NCBI GenBank assembly: GCA_965661625.1
Contig: CBFIEM010000015.1
Span: 1-64,000, forward strand
Source: GCA-2705995 sp965661625
Lineage (GTDB): Bacteria; Bacteroidota; Bacteroidia; Flavobacteriales_G; Salibacteraceae
Direction of reading: 5' to 3'
DNA length: 64,000 bases
The translations under genes were made by a program, and so were the position numbers. Every line of letters begins with the position of its first letter. The stretch's first letter is position 1. This document shows positions 8,763 to 17,119 of this stretch, piece after piece. The notes under the pieces were generated by a model. The model made no database searches. It saw only the letters and a program-made list of their open reading frames with translations, and was not told the DNA's origin.

Positions 8763-9335
8763 ATGAAGAAGTTATTACTAGTTGCAGCTCTATTTGGAGC
8801 GATGGGTGCTGTGCAAGCACAAGAGTTTTCTGTGGGAGCACGCGCAGGATTAAGCCTTGCAAATGTTGGTGGAGACGTAGAAGATAACAGCATGAAAATC
8901 GGTGCTGTTGTTGGAGCGAATATGTCGCTCATGTTATCTGATAAGTTTTCACTTGGTTCTGACCTTGTATTCTCTATGCAAGGAGCTAAGTATGAGCTTG
9001 GAGAAGAAGAAGCTAACTTCAATTTGAACTATTTGAACATTCCTATTTATGCGAAGGTTTATCCAGTAGATGGTATGGGCTTGCATATTTTAGCCGGTAT
9101 TCAACCTGGTATTTTAATGTCGGCAACGGTTGATGATGACGATGTTAAGGATTCATTCAAGGCGTTAGACATTTCAATTCCATTGGGTGCAGGATATGAA
9201 CTCGAAAACGGATTAGGATTTGATGTTCGTTACAACCTTGGTGTAGCATCAATAGATGACTCAGAAGGAGACGAAGACACAAAAATCACGAATCAAGTAA
9301 TTCAAATAGGTGTAAACTACCGTTTTGAGTTATAA
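8763..9335 (+). CDS. Outer-membrane beta-barrel protein (PF13568-like), copy 2
   Basis: A 190-residue paralogue of the preceding barrel protein, with signal peptide MKKLLLVAALFGAMGAVQAQ and C-terminal strand IQIGVNYRFEL. Conserved blocks with copy 1 include DLVFSMQGAKYEL, LNIPIYAKVYP and GIQPGILMSA. The inserted loops are more acidic (VDDDDVKDS, SEGDEDTK), so the two copies have diverged mainly in loop regions, as expected if they meet different ligands or conditions. It is followed at once by a bidirectional terminator shared with the convergent HD hydrolase. Function beyond outer-membrane location is unknown. Confidence 0.85.
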   Translation: MKKLLLVAALFGAMGAVQAQEFSVGARAGLSLANVGGDVEDNSMKIGAVVGANMSLMLSDKFSLGSDLVFSMQGAKYELGEEEANFNLNYLNIPIYAKVYPVDGMGLHILAGIQPGILMSATVDDDDVKDSFKALDISIPLGAGYELENGLGFDVRYNLGVASIDDSEGDEDTKITNQVIQIGVNYRFEL

Positions 9336-9355
9336 TTAAGCACTGACATTTAATG

Positions 9356-9382
9356 AAAAGGGGCCCATTCGGCCCCTTTTTT
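9356..9382. terminator. Bidirectional terminator
   Basis: AAAAGGGGCC (9356-9365) and GGCCCCTTTT (9371-9380) form a stem around CATTC. T-runs are present on both strands. It separates the rightward barrel gene from the convergent HD-domain gene and overlaps the latter's stop codon. Confidence 0.85.
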
Positions 9383-10031
9383 ATGCGCCCCATTCCAACA
9401 TGAATTGTTCGAGAAACTGCTCCATAAAAGCATGACGCTGAACAGCCAATCGCTTACCTGAATCGGTATTCATGCGGTCTTTCAATAACAGCAATTTTTC
9501 ATGGAAATGATTGATTGTATGGCTAGCATCATTACTGTAAGCTGCAAAATCATCATGCCATGAGGGTTTAACCTCTTCCTGATAAAGCAACCTTCCTTTA
9601 CTTCCTCCGTATGCAAAAGCACGCGCAATGCCAATGGCACCTATAGCATCCAATCGGTCGGCATCTTGTACCACTGCCGCTTCAATAGAACTTACAGGAG
9701 TTGTCACACCCGCTCCCTTGAAGGACACTTCGTTTCTTATCTGCACAACGCGTTCAATAAGCTCTTGATCAGCTCCCAAAGATTGCAACCAGTTTGCTAT
9801 GCTTTTTGCCCCTACTTCATAATCACCGTCATTGAATTTGTGATCATCTAAATCGTGCAAAAGCGCACTTAACTCAACTAAGTCTAAATCGGCATGTTCA
9901 AGCTTAGCTAAACTTAATGCGGTATTCCTCACACGATTTATGTGTTGCCAGTCGTGTCCGCTTCCTTCAATTGCGTACTTTCGCCGCATCATTTGTTCGG
10001 TGTTTGAAATAAATTGCTGCATAAGAGACAT
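9381..10031 (-). CDS. HD-domain metal-dependent phosphohydrolase
   Basis: A 216-residue cytosolic protein of the HD superfamily (YedJ/YpgQ-like group). The metal ligands are visible: His in GHDWQHINRV, the HD pair in LSALLHDLDDH, and Asp in VQDADRLDAIGA with its conserved helix IGIARAFAYGG. Relatives hydrolyse nucleotides or phosphate esters, but the substrate here cannot be read from sequence. It is monocistronic, convergent with the barrel gene and divergent from rpsP. Confidence 0.88.
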   Translation of the reverse strand: MSLMQQFISNTEQMMRRKYAIEGSGHDWQHINRVRNTALSLAKLEHADLDLVELSALLHDLDDHKFNDGDYEVGAKSIANWLQSLGADQELIERVVQIRNEVSFKGAGVTTPVSSIEAAVVQDADRLDAIGAIGIARAFAYGGSKGRLLYQEEVKPSWHDDFAAYSNDASHTINHFHEKLLLLKDRMNTDSGKRLAVQRHAFMEQFLEQFMLEWGA

Positions 10032-10046
10032 TTAATGTTATAAACC

Positions 10047-10077
10047 TTTGTCTTCGAGCGGAAAAGTAAGATATTTG
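10047..10077 (+). promoter_or_regulatory. Promoter of the rpsP operon
   Basis: TTTG at 10047-10050, a 19-bp spacer and GATATTTG at 10070-10077 match the Bacteroidota sigma-A promoter (TTTG-N19-TAnnTTTG, one mismatch). The predicted leader before the rpsP ATG is about 40 nt. Confidence 0.6.
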
Positions 10078-10124
10078 CCGCCCAATTGTCAAACCGGGTT
10101 TCGGACCCTTTTAACTAAAACAAA

Positions 10125-10721
10125 ATGGCAACACGTTTAAGATTACAGAGACATGGTAAGAAAGGAAAACCTTTCTTTCACTTGGTAGCAGCTGATCAGC
10201 GCACCAAACGCGATGGACGATTCATCGAAAAATTAGGTGTTTACAACCCTAATACGAACCCGGCAACTATCGATATTTCATTCGACCGTTGTTTGCATTG
10301 GGTAGAGCTTGGAGCTCAACCAAGTGATACAGTTCGTGCGATTTTGTCGTACAAAGGAGTATTGATGCGTGATCACTTGAACCGCGGTGTAAAAAAAGGC
10401 GCCATGACTCAAGCTCAAGCAGACAAGAAATTTGAAGCTTGGATGCAAGAGAAAGCAGATAAAGTTGCTTCTAACATTGATGGCATCTCGAAGAAAGAGC
10501 AAGACGCTCGTGCAGCAGCCCTTAAAGCTGAGGCAGAAGTAAACGAGAAGCGCCGTTCAGAGCTTGAAGCGAAAGCAGCTGAAGAAGCAGCAGCAGCGCA
10601 AGCAGCTGAAGCAACAGAAGAGGCTCCTGCAGCTGAAGCAACAGAAGAGACTCCTGCAGCTGAAGCTACGGAAGAGGCTCCTGCAGCAGACGCAACTGAA
10701 GCAGCAGATAAAGCTGAGTAA
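10125..10721 (+). CDS. rpsP: 30S ribosomal protein S16 with acidic Ala/Glu tail
   Basis: A component of the small ribosomal subunit body. The first 80 or so residues are a normal S16 (ATRLRLQRHGKKGKPFFHLV, YNPNTNPATI). The protein runs to 198 residues because of a helical Lys/Glu/Ala segment (about 90-150) and then a low-complexity tail made of repeats of AAEATEEAP. At DNA level the tail is three 27-bp tandem repeats (10602-10682) plus a partial copy. Extended S16 tails occur in Bacteroidota; the tail probably projects from the ribosome, with no known role. It is the first gene of an operon with rimM and trmN6. Confidence 0.97.
   Translation: MATRLRLQRHGKKGKPFFHLVAADQRTKRDGRFIEKLGVYNPNTNPATIDISFDRCLHWVELGAQPSDTVRAILSYKGVLMRDHLNRGVKKGAMTQAQADKKFEAWMQEKADKVASNIDGISKKEQDARAAALKAEAEVNEKRRSELEAKAAEEAAAAQAAEATEEAPAAEATEETPAAEATEEAPAADATEAADKAE
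10602..10682 (+). repeat. 27-bp tandem repeats inside rpsP
   Basis: Three direct copies of a 27-bp unit (10602-10628, 10629-10655, 10656-10682) encode AAEATEEAP-type nonapeptides. They differ at only a few bases, and a decayed fourth copy follows. The in-frame unit length means copy-number change would alter tail length without a frameshift. Confidence 0.85.
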
Positions 10722-10723
10722 AT

Positions 10724-11257
10724 ATGATAACTGATGATTTTTATCAACTCGGTAGAATCATCAAACCTCATGGTTACAAAGGAGATATTAGCATCAAGTT
10801 AGATGTTGATTATCCTGAACATTATCAAAAAATGGAATCCGTATTTGTTCTTATGAACGATACGTTGATTCCATTTTTTTTTACAAAATACCGCCCACAG
10901 TCAAATCCTGAAAACATCATTGCGCATGTTGAAGGAACTGATGATGAAGCCGGAGCAAAAATGATTAGTGGCTGTGAATTGTACTTGCCCCTAAATCAAC
11001 TTCCAAAGCTAGAAGGCAATCAATTTTACTTTCACGAAGTAATCGGATGGAGCGTAGTTGATCAAGAGCTCGGCTTAATTGGCACAGTCAAAGCCATAAC
11101 TGAAAATGGACCACATCCTATTATGGAAATTGATGCCAAGGGTAAAGAAGTGCTTTTACCAGTTGTTGATTCGTTCTTTCTTGGGGTTAATCGCGAAACC
11201 CAATCCTTAGAAGTCAACACTCCTGAAGGACTTGTTGAGTTTTACCGCGATGCCTAA
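10724..11257 (+). CDS. rimM: Ribosome maturation factor RimM
   Basis: A 177-residue 16S rRNA processing factor that helps assemble the 30S head. The N-terminal RimM domain opens with LGRIIKPHGYKGDISIKLD, and the C-terminal PRC-barrel includes YFHEVIGWSVVD and EVLLPVVDSFFL. Length is normal. It starts 2 bp after the rpsP stop and overlaps the next gene by 8 bp, so it is translationally coupled. In many bacteria trmD and rplS follow rimM; here trmN6 takes that place. Confidence 0.96.
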   Translation: MITDDFYQLGRIIKPHGYKGDISIKLDVDYPEHYQKMESVFVLMNDTLIPFFFTKYRPQSNPENIIAHVEGTDDEAGAKMISGCELYLPLNQLPKLEGNQFYFHEVIGWSVVDQELGLIGTVKAITENGPHPIMEIDAKGKEVLLPVVDSFFLGVNRETQSLEVNTPEGLVEFYRDA

Positions 11258-11954
11258 ATTTGAATTCAAGCAGTTTTCCATCCATCAATCCAGTACTGTT
11301 TTTAAAGTTGGAACCGACGGCGTTCTTCTTGGAAGCTGGTGCGAGCACGCAAACCCAAATCATATTTTAGACATTGGAACTGGAACGGGGCTTATTGCAC
11401 TGATGTGTGCACAACGCTTTCCGGCAGCATCTGTTGTAGCCATTGATAATTTCAAAGAAGCCGCAGACCTTGCTCAACACAATGTATCCTGCAGTCCATG
11501 GAGCAACCGGGTAAAGGTAGTTCAACAAGCCATCAGCGATTATCAACGTGATCTGCGTTTTGACCTCATTACCTCAAACCCACCCTACTTCAGCCAATCA
11601 CACGCATCTCCAGCTGCATTCAAAAATCAAGCACGTCACGAACCCAATATAGGGTTTCTAACCACCCTCTTCTCACGTGCTAGTAAGCTGCTATCAACTA
11701 ACGGTTCATTTTGCCTCATAATACCATACGATCGCCAGTCACAAGCTGTTGGTGCAGCGCTGCCTCATGATTTAAAACCAGCACGCGTACTGACTGTTCG
11801 CGGAACGGCTAGTTCACCCATAAAAAGGGTGCTATTGCAGTTTGAGTTTAACCCAGCACAACGCAATGAAGAAGCATTAATCATTGAAGAAGCACGCCAC
11901 AAGTACACTCAAGCATATAAGTCCCTTACAAAAGACTTCTACCTCGCATTCTAA
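11250..11954 (+). CDS. trmN6: tRNA1(Val) adenine(37)-N6-methyltransferase
   Basis: A 234-residue class I SAM-dependent methyltransferase (YfiC family) that modifies A37 of tRNA-Val. The SAM loop ILDIGTGTGLIALM and the catalytic N6-adenine motif NPPY (TSNPPYFSQS) are intact. ATG at 11250 is chosen over the upstream TTG at 11232 because the family begins with a KFEFKQFSIHQ-type N-terminus; this leaves an 8-bp overlap with rimM. Its 3' end meets the convergent saccharopine dehydrogenase with a 4-bp overlap. Confidence 0.92.
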   Translation: MPKFEFKQFSIHQSSTVFKVGTDGVLLGSWCEHANPNHILDIGTGTGLIALMCAQRFPAASVVAIDNFKEAADLAQHNVSCSPWSNRVKVVQQAISDYQRDLRFDLITSNPPYFSQSHASPAAFKNQARHEPNIGFLTTLFSRASKLLSTNGSFCLIIPYDRQSQAVGAALPHDLKPARVLTVRGTASSPIKRVLLQFEFNPAQRNEEALIIEEARHKYTQAYKSLTKDFYLAF

Positions 11955-13309
11955 TAGCCAACATAGGGCATTTCGCGCTCGATAAATTTAACGCCGTACG
12001 TTTCTAATTCATTCAAGATGGGATTGTAAAATTCCGGCTTTATTGGGATGTGAACCCCGGGAGTTTCTATGGTGCCGTTTAGGATCATCTTAGTACAAAT
12101 TGCTACAGGAAGACCAACAGTATTGGCCATGGCAGTGTAGGTTTGATCTTCACCAAGTACTACCATTGAAGATTCAATTTGTTTTTTCTCGCCATCTAGC
12201 TCAAACCCAAACTTATGGTACATGGCAATCATATCCTTATCAGCATGATCTAACTCCCACTTCTGCTCAAGGATATGCTGAAGCACTTGAGCTGGAGTTG
12301 CATCCTTAAGTCCGATTGGGGTGTCTTCAAAAAGTCCGAGCCACCTCAACTTAGCCATGATATCGCTATCCTGATCAATTTTCAGGTAGTGCATGAGCTT
12401 AAGCTCAACAGAATCATTGGGGTTGTATGCTAAAAATGTATTTACAAATTGTCTATTCGTTAATGACTCCGAATTTTCAAGCACATATGAATCATCCGTC
12501 ATTCCTAGCTTTACAAATACATCCCAAGCCTTGCAGAACCCTGGGCGTCTCAATGTGCCTCTGTAAATGGTAGGAATATCGTCCAGCCCATAAACCGACC
12601 TGTATTTAAGTGAATCGCGATTAGCATACCCTTCAAATATACCCCAATCCGCTATGGCTATGGGTTCGGTTCTTCTGAATAATTGGTGGTAAGGAATGTA
12701 TTTATAGCGTCCTTCTTGTTTAAATTTCACTGCACCACCACTTCCTGCAAGCACAACATTTCTCGGGTTCCAAGTGAACTTATAATTCCATGGATTGGTA
12801 TCACTTTCAGGAGCCACTAAGCCACCTGTGAAGGACTCAAATTGAAGCATCTTACCACCCTTAGACCTAATTTCATCAAGAACCCGCATGGCAGATAAAT
12901 GATCAATTCCGGGGTCTACCCCTATTTCATTCATGATTACTACGCCAGCTTCTTTTGCCGCTTCCGATAGCTTTGCCATTTCAGGCGAAATGTAAGATGC
13001 TGTAACCATATGCTTTTTTAGGCCGATGCAATCATGTGCAACCACGTGATGCATAAATGCTGGAAGCATTGAAATTACAAGGTCGCATTCACTGATTAAC
13101 GACATGCGTTTCATGTCATCATTTGCATCTAACTCCAACGCTTTCACATGTTTATACCCAGCAGCACGCTCTTGAGCCAAGGAGAGTGATTGATCTGTAA
13201 GCGTTACTTCCCAGCCATTTTCATCCGCATTTTCTAATAAATAACGAATGAGTGATGCTGCAGATCTTCCGCAGCCGAGTAATAAGATGCGTTTAGTTTC
13301 AATTGACAT
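11951..13309 (-). CDS. Saccharopine dehydrogenase family protein (LYS9-like)
   Basis: A 452-residue oxidoreductase with an N-terminal Rossmann fold (RILLLGCGRSAASLIRYLL) and the C-terminal saccharopine dehydrogenase domain (MNEIGVDPGIDHLSAMRVLD, SFTGGLVAPESDTNPW). The closest match in pattern is the NADP+, L-glutamate-forming type (LYS9), which makes or cleaves saccharopine in the lysine-aminoadipate route. No lysine-ketoglutarate reductase gene is adjacent. Catabolic use is likelier in Bacteroidota, but that is inference. Confidence 0.88.
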   Translation of the reverse strand: MSIETKRILLLGCGRSAASLIRYLLENADENGWEVTLTDQSLSLAQERAAGYKHVKALELDANDDMKRMSLISECDLVISMLPAFMHHVVAHDCIGLKKHMVTASYISPEMAKLSEAAKEAGVVIMNEIGVDPGIDHLSAMRVLDEIRSKGGKMLQFESFTGGLVAPESDTNPWNYKFTWNPRNVVLAGSGGAVKFKQEGRYKYIPYHQLFRRTEPIAIADWGIFEGYANRDSLKYRSVYGLDDIPTIYRGTLRRPGFCKAWDVFVKLGMTDDSYVLENSESLTNRQFVNTFLAYNPNDSVELKLMHYLKIDQDSDIMAKLRWLGLFEDTPIGLKDATPAQVLQHILEQKWELDHADKDMIAMYHKFGFELDGEKKQIESSMVVLGEDQTYTAMANTVGLPVAICTKMILNGTIETPGVHIPIKPEFYNPILNELETYGVKFIEREMPYVGY

Positions 13310-13374
13310 ATGAGTTGGTATTATCTTTGCTTCGTTGCGTTCAATCGTTACAAAGCAAAAAGAAACTTACGGAT

Positions 13375-14055
13375 ATGAAAACAATTTTAACGTTCATTCT
13401 AATTAGCCTTACTAGTATTCTTTCCTACGGGCAAGGAAGCAAGCTGGTGCTATTCTCGGAAAATCAAGAGTCGTTTTTCCTTTACATCAATAACACGCTG
13501 CAAAACAGACTTGCTTCACCTCAAGTTATGGTGGAGTCCCTTCAGCTAAAAAACTACGAAGTGAAAGTGGTTTTCAAGAACATAACGCTTGGCACACATC
13601 AGCAGTCCATTAAAGTAAAACCAAATCGCGAGCAGGTTTTTGTGTTGTTTAAAGATAAAGATTGGGAAATTGAACTTTATTCAAAAGCGAAGCGCGGTAT
13701 GTTTACACCAAACAAAAGCATTCCTAAAATTACACCTTATGAAGATTACAATGGACTTGTGGGATGTCCAACACCTGTTAGCGACAAACATGCTAGCATC
13801 ATGTTAGAAAACCTAAAGGATGCATTCAATGACGATGAACGCATGACCATGATTAAACGTGCTGTTCAAAACAGGTGTTTCACTGTAGCTCAACTCAAAG
13901 GGTTCATTAAAACACTCGACTTTGAAGATAACCGCATCATAGCGGCAAAGTTTGCTTACAGTTTCATCTATGATCGGGGTAACTACCATTTACTCAGCAG
14001 CACCTATAACTTCCCTTATTCCTTTGAAGACGTCAACAACTACATCGGCAAATAA
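13375..14055 (+). CDS. DUF4476 domain secreted protein
   Basis: A 226-residue exported protein of unknown function. ATG at 13375 gives a clean signal peptide (MKTILTFILISLTSILSYGQ); the longer reading frame from 13303 would add 24 residues that lack this character and would overlap saccharopine dehydrogenase. Residues about 140-225 match DUF4476 (KDAFNDDERMTMIKRAVQ and FEDNRIIAAKFAYSFIYD), a domain resembling DUF1533/XrtJ-like helical units. It stops 2 bp before the DUF423 gene, so the two are probably co-transcribed. Confidence 0.82.
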   Translation: MKTILTFILISLTSILSYGQGSKLVLFSENQESFFLYINNTLQNRLASPQVMVESLQLKNYEVKVVFKNITLGTHQQSIKVKPNREQVFVLFKDKDWEIELYSKAKRGMFTPNKSIPKITPYEDYNGLVGCPTPVSDKHASIMLENLKDAFNDDERMTMIKRAVQNRCFTVAQLKGFIKTLDFEDNRIIAAKFAYSFIYDRGNYHLLSSTYNFPYSFEDVNNYIGK

Positions 14056-14057
14056 TA

Positions 14058-14459
14058 ATGAACGGTAACACCCTCATTCGCATCGCTGGATTATCAGGAG
14101 CATTGGCAGTCATTGCCGGAGCACTTGGTGCACACGCCCTTAAAGAAATCCTATCTGTGGATCAACTTGCTTCATTTAAAACAGCTGTTTTCTATCACCT
14201 CATCCACTCGGTGGTGCTGTTAATATTGGCCACAAGTGGCAAAGCTTTTCACCCTAAGCGGTTAAAACTTGTAACAACACTGATGATTTGCGGGATGGTC
14301 CTATTTAGCGGATCCATCTACCTACTAACGCTCAAAGGTGTACTCAATATGCCATTTTTAAGCATTCTTGGTCCAGTAACTCCACTGGGCGGATTGTTAA
14401 TAATTACTGGTTGGATTACACTCGGCATAGGGGTTAAGAACAATTCAAAGACCTCTTAA
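14058..14459 (+). CDS. DUF423 membrane protein
   Basis: A 133-residue inner-membrane protein of the YgdD/DUF423 family. It has four hydrophobic helices and the family hallmark GALGAHALKEIL near the N-terminus, plus FYHLIHSVVLLIL in helix 2. Length is standard. The family is widespread but functionally uncharacterised. It follows the DUF4476 gene by 2 bp. Confidence 0.92.
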   Translation: MNGNTLIRIAGLSGALAVIAGALGAHALKEILSVDQLASFKTAVFYHLIHSVVLLILATSGKAFHPKRLKLVTTLMICGMVLFSGSIYLLTLKGVLNMPFLSILGPVTPLGGLLIITGWITLGIGVKNNSKTS

Positions 14460-14570
14460 GAACATTTAGTTGTTGGCATTTTTCTTAAAAATGCATTCGC
14501 TTTTTGAAATATAATCCTGTACTTTGCCTTCACCTTATTCGAAACACGAAGTAGAACCAAACTTTTTATT

Positions 14571-16184
14571 ATGGCAGACAAGGGATTGAGAGCCGAAGGA
14601 GCCACAGTTGAGTCTTTAGGGATTAAAAACGCAACGGCTCATTGGAACCTCAAACCAGAAACGCTTGCAGAGATTGCTATAAAGCAAGGACAAGCGAAAG
14701 AAACAAGTACCGGTGCTATCAGCATTGAAACAGGAAAATTCACAGGTAGATCTCCCAAAGACCGTTTCATCGTAAAAGATGATATCACAGCAGATGATAT
14801 CTGGTGGGGAGATGTCAACATTCCATTTGAATCAGATAAATTCGATGCACTTTACGATCGCGTGATCGATTACCTATCCGGTAAAGAACTCTATGTGCGG
14901 GATGCTTTCGTATGTGCGGATCCAGATTTTCACATGAATGTACGCGCTGTAACTGAGTACAGTTGGAGTAACATTTTTGCAAATAACATGTTCTTGCGTC
15001 CTGATGAAGCGCAAATAGCAAACTTCAGCCCTGAGTGGCATGTTGTATGTGCTCCAGGATTTATGGCTGACCCAGAACGCGACGGTACGCGTCAATCCAA
15101 TTTTGCTATCCTCAATTTTACGCGAAAAATCGCCCTCATTGGAGGAACAGGATATACTGGTGAAATTAAAAAAGGAATCTTCTCTGTATTAAATTTCGTT
15201 TTACCACACTTAAAGAACACGCTTTCAATGCACTGTTCAGCAAATGTTGGTCAGGATGGTGATACAGCAATTTTCTTCGGACTTTCTGGCACAGGAAAAA
15301 CTACACTCTCAGCAGATCCTAACCGCAGGTTAATTGGAGATGATGAGCACGGCTGGTCAGCTAACAATACGGTTTTCAATTTTGAAGGAGGTTGTTATGC
15401 AAAGACTATTAATCTTTCACAAGAGAATGAGCCTGATATTTGGAACGCTATCAAACCAGGTGCATTATTGGAGAACATTGGCTTTAAAGCTGGGACAAAC
15501 GAAGTTGACTTTTCAGATAAGTCGATTACGGAAAACACCCGTGTAAGCTATCCGATAGATCACATTGATAACATAAAGGTGCCTTCAATTGGTGAGAATC
15601 CTAAGAACATCTTCTTCCTTACGGCAGATGCTTTTGGTGTCTTACCTCCAATTTCAAAATTGACCCCAGGTCAGGCTGCATTTCACTTTATATCAGGATA
15701 TACGGCAAAAGTTGCAGGAACTGAAGCGGGAATCGTTGAGCCAGTTACTACGTTCTCTGCCTGTTTTGGAGCACCATTTATGCCATTGCACCCAACGGTA
15801 TATGCTGAAATGCTAAGTAAGAAAATGCAGGATGCAGGCGTGGATGTTTGGCTGATTAATACGGGATGGACCGGTGGCCCTTACGGCGTAGGAGAACGTA
15901 TGAAGTTGAAGTTCACACGTGCTCTGATTACTGCAGCGCTAGAAGGAAAACTAAAAGATGTGGAATTTGAAAATCATCCAGTCTTCGGTTTAGCTATGCC
16001 TAAGTCGTGTCCAAATGTGCCTTCAGAGGTATTGAACCCGAGAAGCACTTGGGAAGATAAAGAGTCTTACGATCAAAAGGCGAACGAACTCGCTTCCAAG
16101 TTCAACAAGAACTTTACGAAGTTTGAATCTTATGCTAACGATGAAATAATGGCTGGAGCCCCCAAGGTTGCGGCTAATGCTTAA
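14571..16184 (+). CDS. pckA: Phosphoenolpyruvate carboxykinase (ATP)
   Basis: A 537-residue cytosolic enzyme that converts oxaloacetate and ATP to phosphoenolpyruvate, CO2 and ADP, the first step of gluconeogenesis. The P-loop GLSGTGKTTLSADPNRRL (about residues 237-254) with the following IGDDEHGW metal-binding segment is diagnostic of the ATP-dependent type. Substrate-binding motifs GRSPKDRFIV and NTGWTGGPYGVG are intact. It is monocistronic, with a strong terminator 20 bp after the stop. Confidence 0.98.
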   Translation: MADKGLRAEGATVESLGIKNATAHWNLKPETLAEIAIKQGQAKETSTGAISIETGKFTGRSPKDRFIVKDDITADDIWWGDVNIPFESDKFDALYDRVIDYLSGKELYVRDAFVCADPDFHMNVRAVTEYSWSNIFANNMFLRPDEAQIANFSPEWHVVCAPGFMADPERDGTRQSNFAILNFTRKIALIGGTGYTGEIKKGIFSVLNFVLPHLKNTLSMHCSANVGQDGDTAIFFGLSGTGKTTLSADPNRRLIGDDEHGWSANNTVFNFEGGCYAKTINLSQENEPDIWNAIKPGALLENIGFKAGTNEVDFSDKSITENTRVSYPIDHIDNIKVPSIGENPKNIFFLTADAFGVLPPISKLTPGQAAFHFISGYTAKVAGTEAGIVEPVTTFSACFGAPFMPLHPTVYAEMLSKKMQDAGVDVWLINTGWTGGPYGVGERMKLKFTRALITAALEGKLKDVEFENHPVFGLAMPKSCPNVPSEVLNPRSTWEDKESYDQKANELASKFNKNFTKFESYANDEIMAGAPKVAANA

Positions 16185-16203
16185 TCGCATACCTAATTGA
16201 ATT

Positions 16204-16233
16204 AAAAGGCAGCCCAATCGGCTGCCTTTTTTT
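16204..16233 (+). terminator. Terminator after pckA
   Basis: AAAAGGCAGCC (16204-16214) pairs with GGCTGCCTTTT (16220-16230) around CAATC, followed by further T. The next gene begins 12 bp later. Confidence 0.9.
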
Positions 16234-16244
16234 ATTTTCACACC

Positions 16245-16400
16245 ATGAGTCAAAAGGGTTTTTTTAAAATTTTAGCGGCAATGAACCGAGCTTTGTTACC
16301 TAAAATGAGTGGAAAGGACATGAACCTGGCCAATTTGAGCAAATGGCAAAAAGCCCTCGTTGCATGGCGCTATTACGTTACCATTAGAACATTGAACTGA
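16245..16400 (+). CDS. Small conserved Bacteroidota protein (51 residues)
   Basis: A short basic protein with a GFFKILAAMNRALLP start, a central MSGKDMNLANLSKWQKALVA and the end WRYYVTIRTLN. I recognise the pattern (FFK-LAKLNK-LLP ... LSK--K-Q-A--GWRYYVT) from a widespread family of about 50 residues in Bacteroidota, sometimes mislabelled SsrA-binding protein. The stop TGA shares its A with the ATG of rsmE (TGATG), so the two are translationally coupled. No function is known; the coupling hints at a ribosome-related role, but that is inference. Confidence 0.8.
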   Translation: MSQKGFFKILAAMNRALLPKMSGKDMNLANLSKWQKALVAWRYYVTIRTLN

Positions 16401-17119
16401 TGCGCTATTTCTATGTGAATCAATCGCCTGTTAACGACCAAATTATCTTGGATAAAAATGACAGCAGACACCTTGTTCAAGTGTTGAGGTCACAAGTTGG
16501 AGATCAAGTAACCGTAGTAGATGGCAAAGGCAACCGCTTCATAGCAGCGTTGACAGACCCTAATCCAAAGCGAGCTGGTTTAGCTGTAAAATCATCATCT
16601 AAAGATCAAATCCTTCAACCGGAATTACACCTCGCTGTTGCTCCAACAAAAACCAATGATCGTTTTGAAATCATGGTGGAGAAAGCTACCGAACTAGGCG
16701 TCCATCAAATCACACCCATTATTTGTGACCACAGTGAACGCAAAAAATACAATACCGAACGCGCTGAACGGATAGCCATTGCAGCAATTAAGCAATCGCG
16801 CAAAGCATATTTACCAGTAATCAACGAAGCCGTACCCTTTCAAATATTTATCGAAAAACACGGAGGCCCTTCGACTTATGTAGCGCACTGTTACGATAAC
16901 GACTCAGCTAAAAATCACCTCTTTGAAGTTATACAGTCAACACGTTTATCAGACGCGATCACCATTTGTATTGGTCCTGAAGGCGATTTTTCAACTCGCG
17001 AGGTTACATTAACCAAGGAGTTAGGATGTATACCTGTTTCCTTAGGAAACCAACGACTTCGAACGGAAACTGCGGCAATTGCTGCTTGTCATTGCATATC
17101 TTTATACCGTGAAACATAA
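16400..17119 (+). CDS. rsmE: 16S rRNA (uracil(1498)-N3)-methyltransferase
   Basis: A 239-residue SPOUT-class methyltransferase that methylates U1498 in the 30S decoding region. It has an N-terminal PUA-like domain (DSRHLVQVLRSQVGDQV) and the C-terminal knotted SAM site with ICIGPEGDFSTREV and VSLGNQRLRTETAAIAA. Both motifs are complete and the length is normal. It is coupled to the 51-residue gene upstream (1-bp overlap) and overlaps the DUF4159 gene downstream by 11 bp. Confidence 0.96.
   Translation: MRYFYVNQSPVNDQIILDKNDSRHLVQVLRSQVGDQVTVVDGKGNRFIAALTDPNPKRAGLAVKSSSKDQILQPELHLAVAPTKTNDRFEIMVEKATELGVHQITPIICDHSERKKYNTERAERIAIAAIKQSRKAYLPVINEAVPFQIFIEKHGGPSTYVAHCYDNDSAKNHLFEVIQSTRLSDAITICIGPEGDFSTREVTLTKELGCIPVSLGNQRLRTETAAIAACHCISLYRET

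Noticed and set aside
10415..10771. Leftward ORF opposite rpsP
   Set aside because: Its Ala/Ser-rich sequence is the reverse reading of the Ala/Glu repeats.
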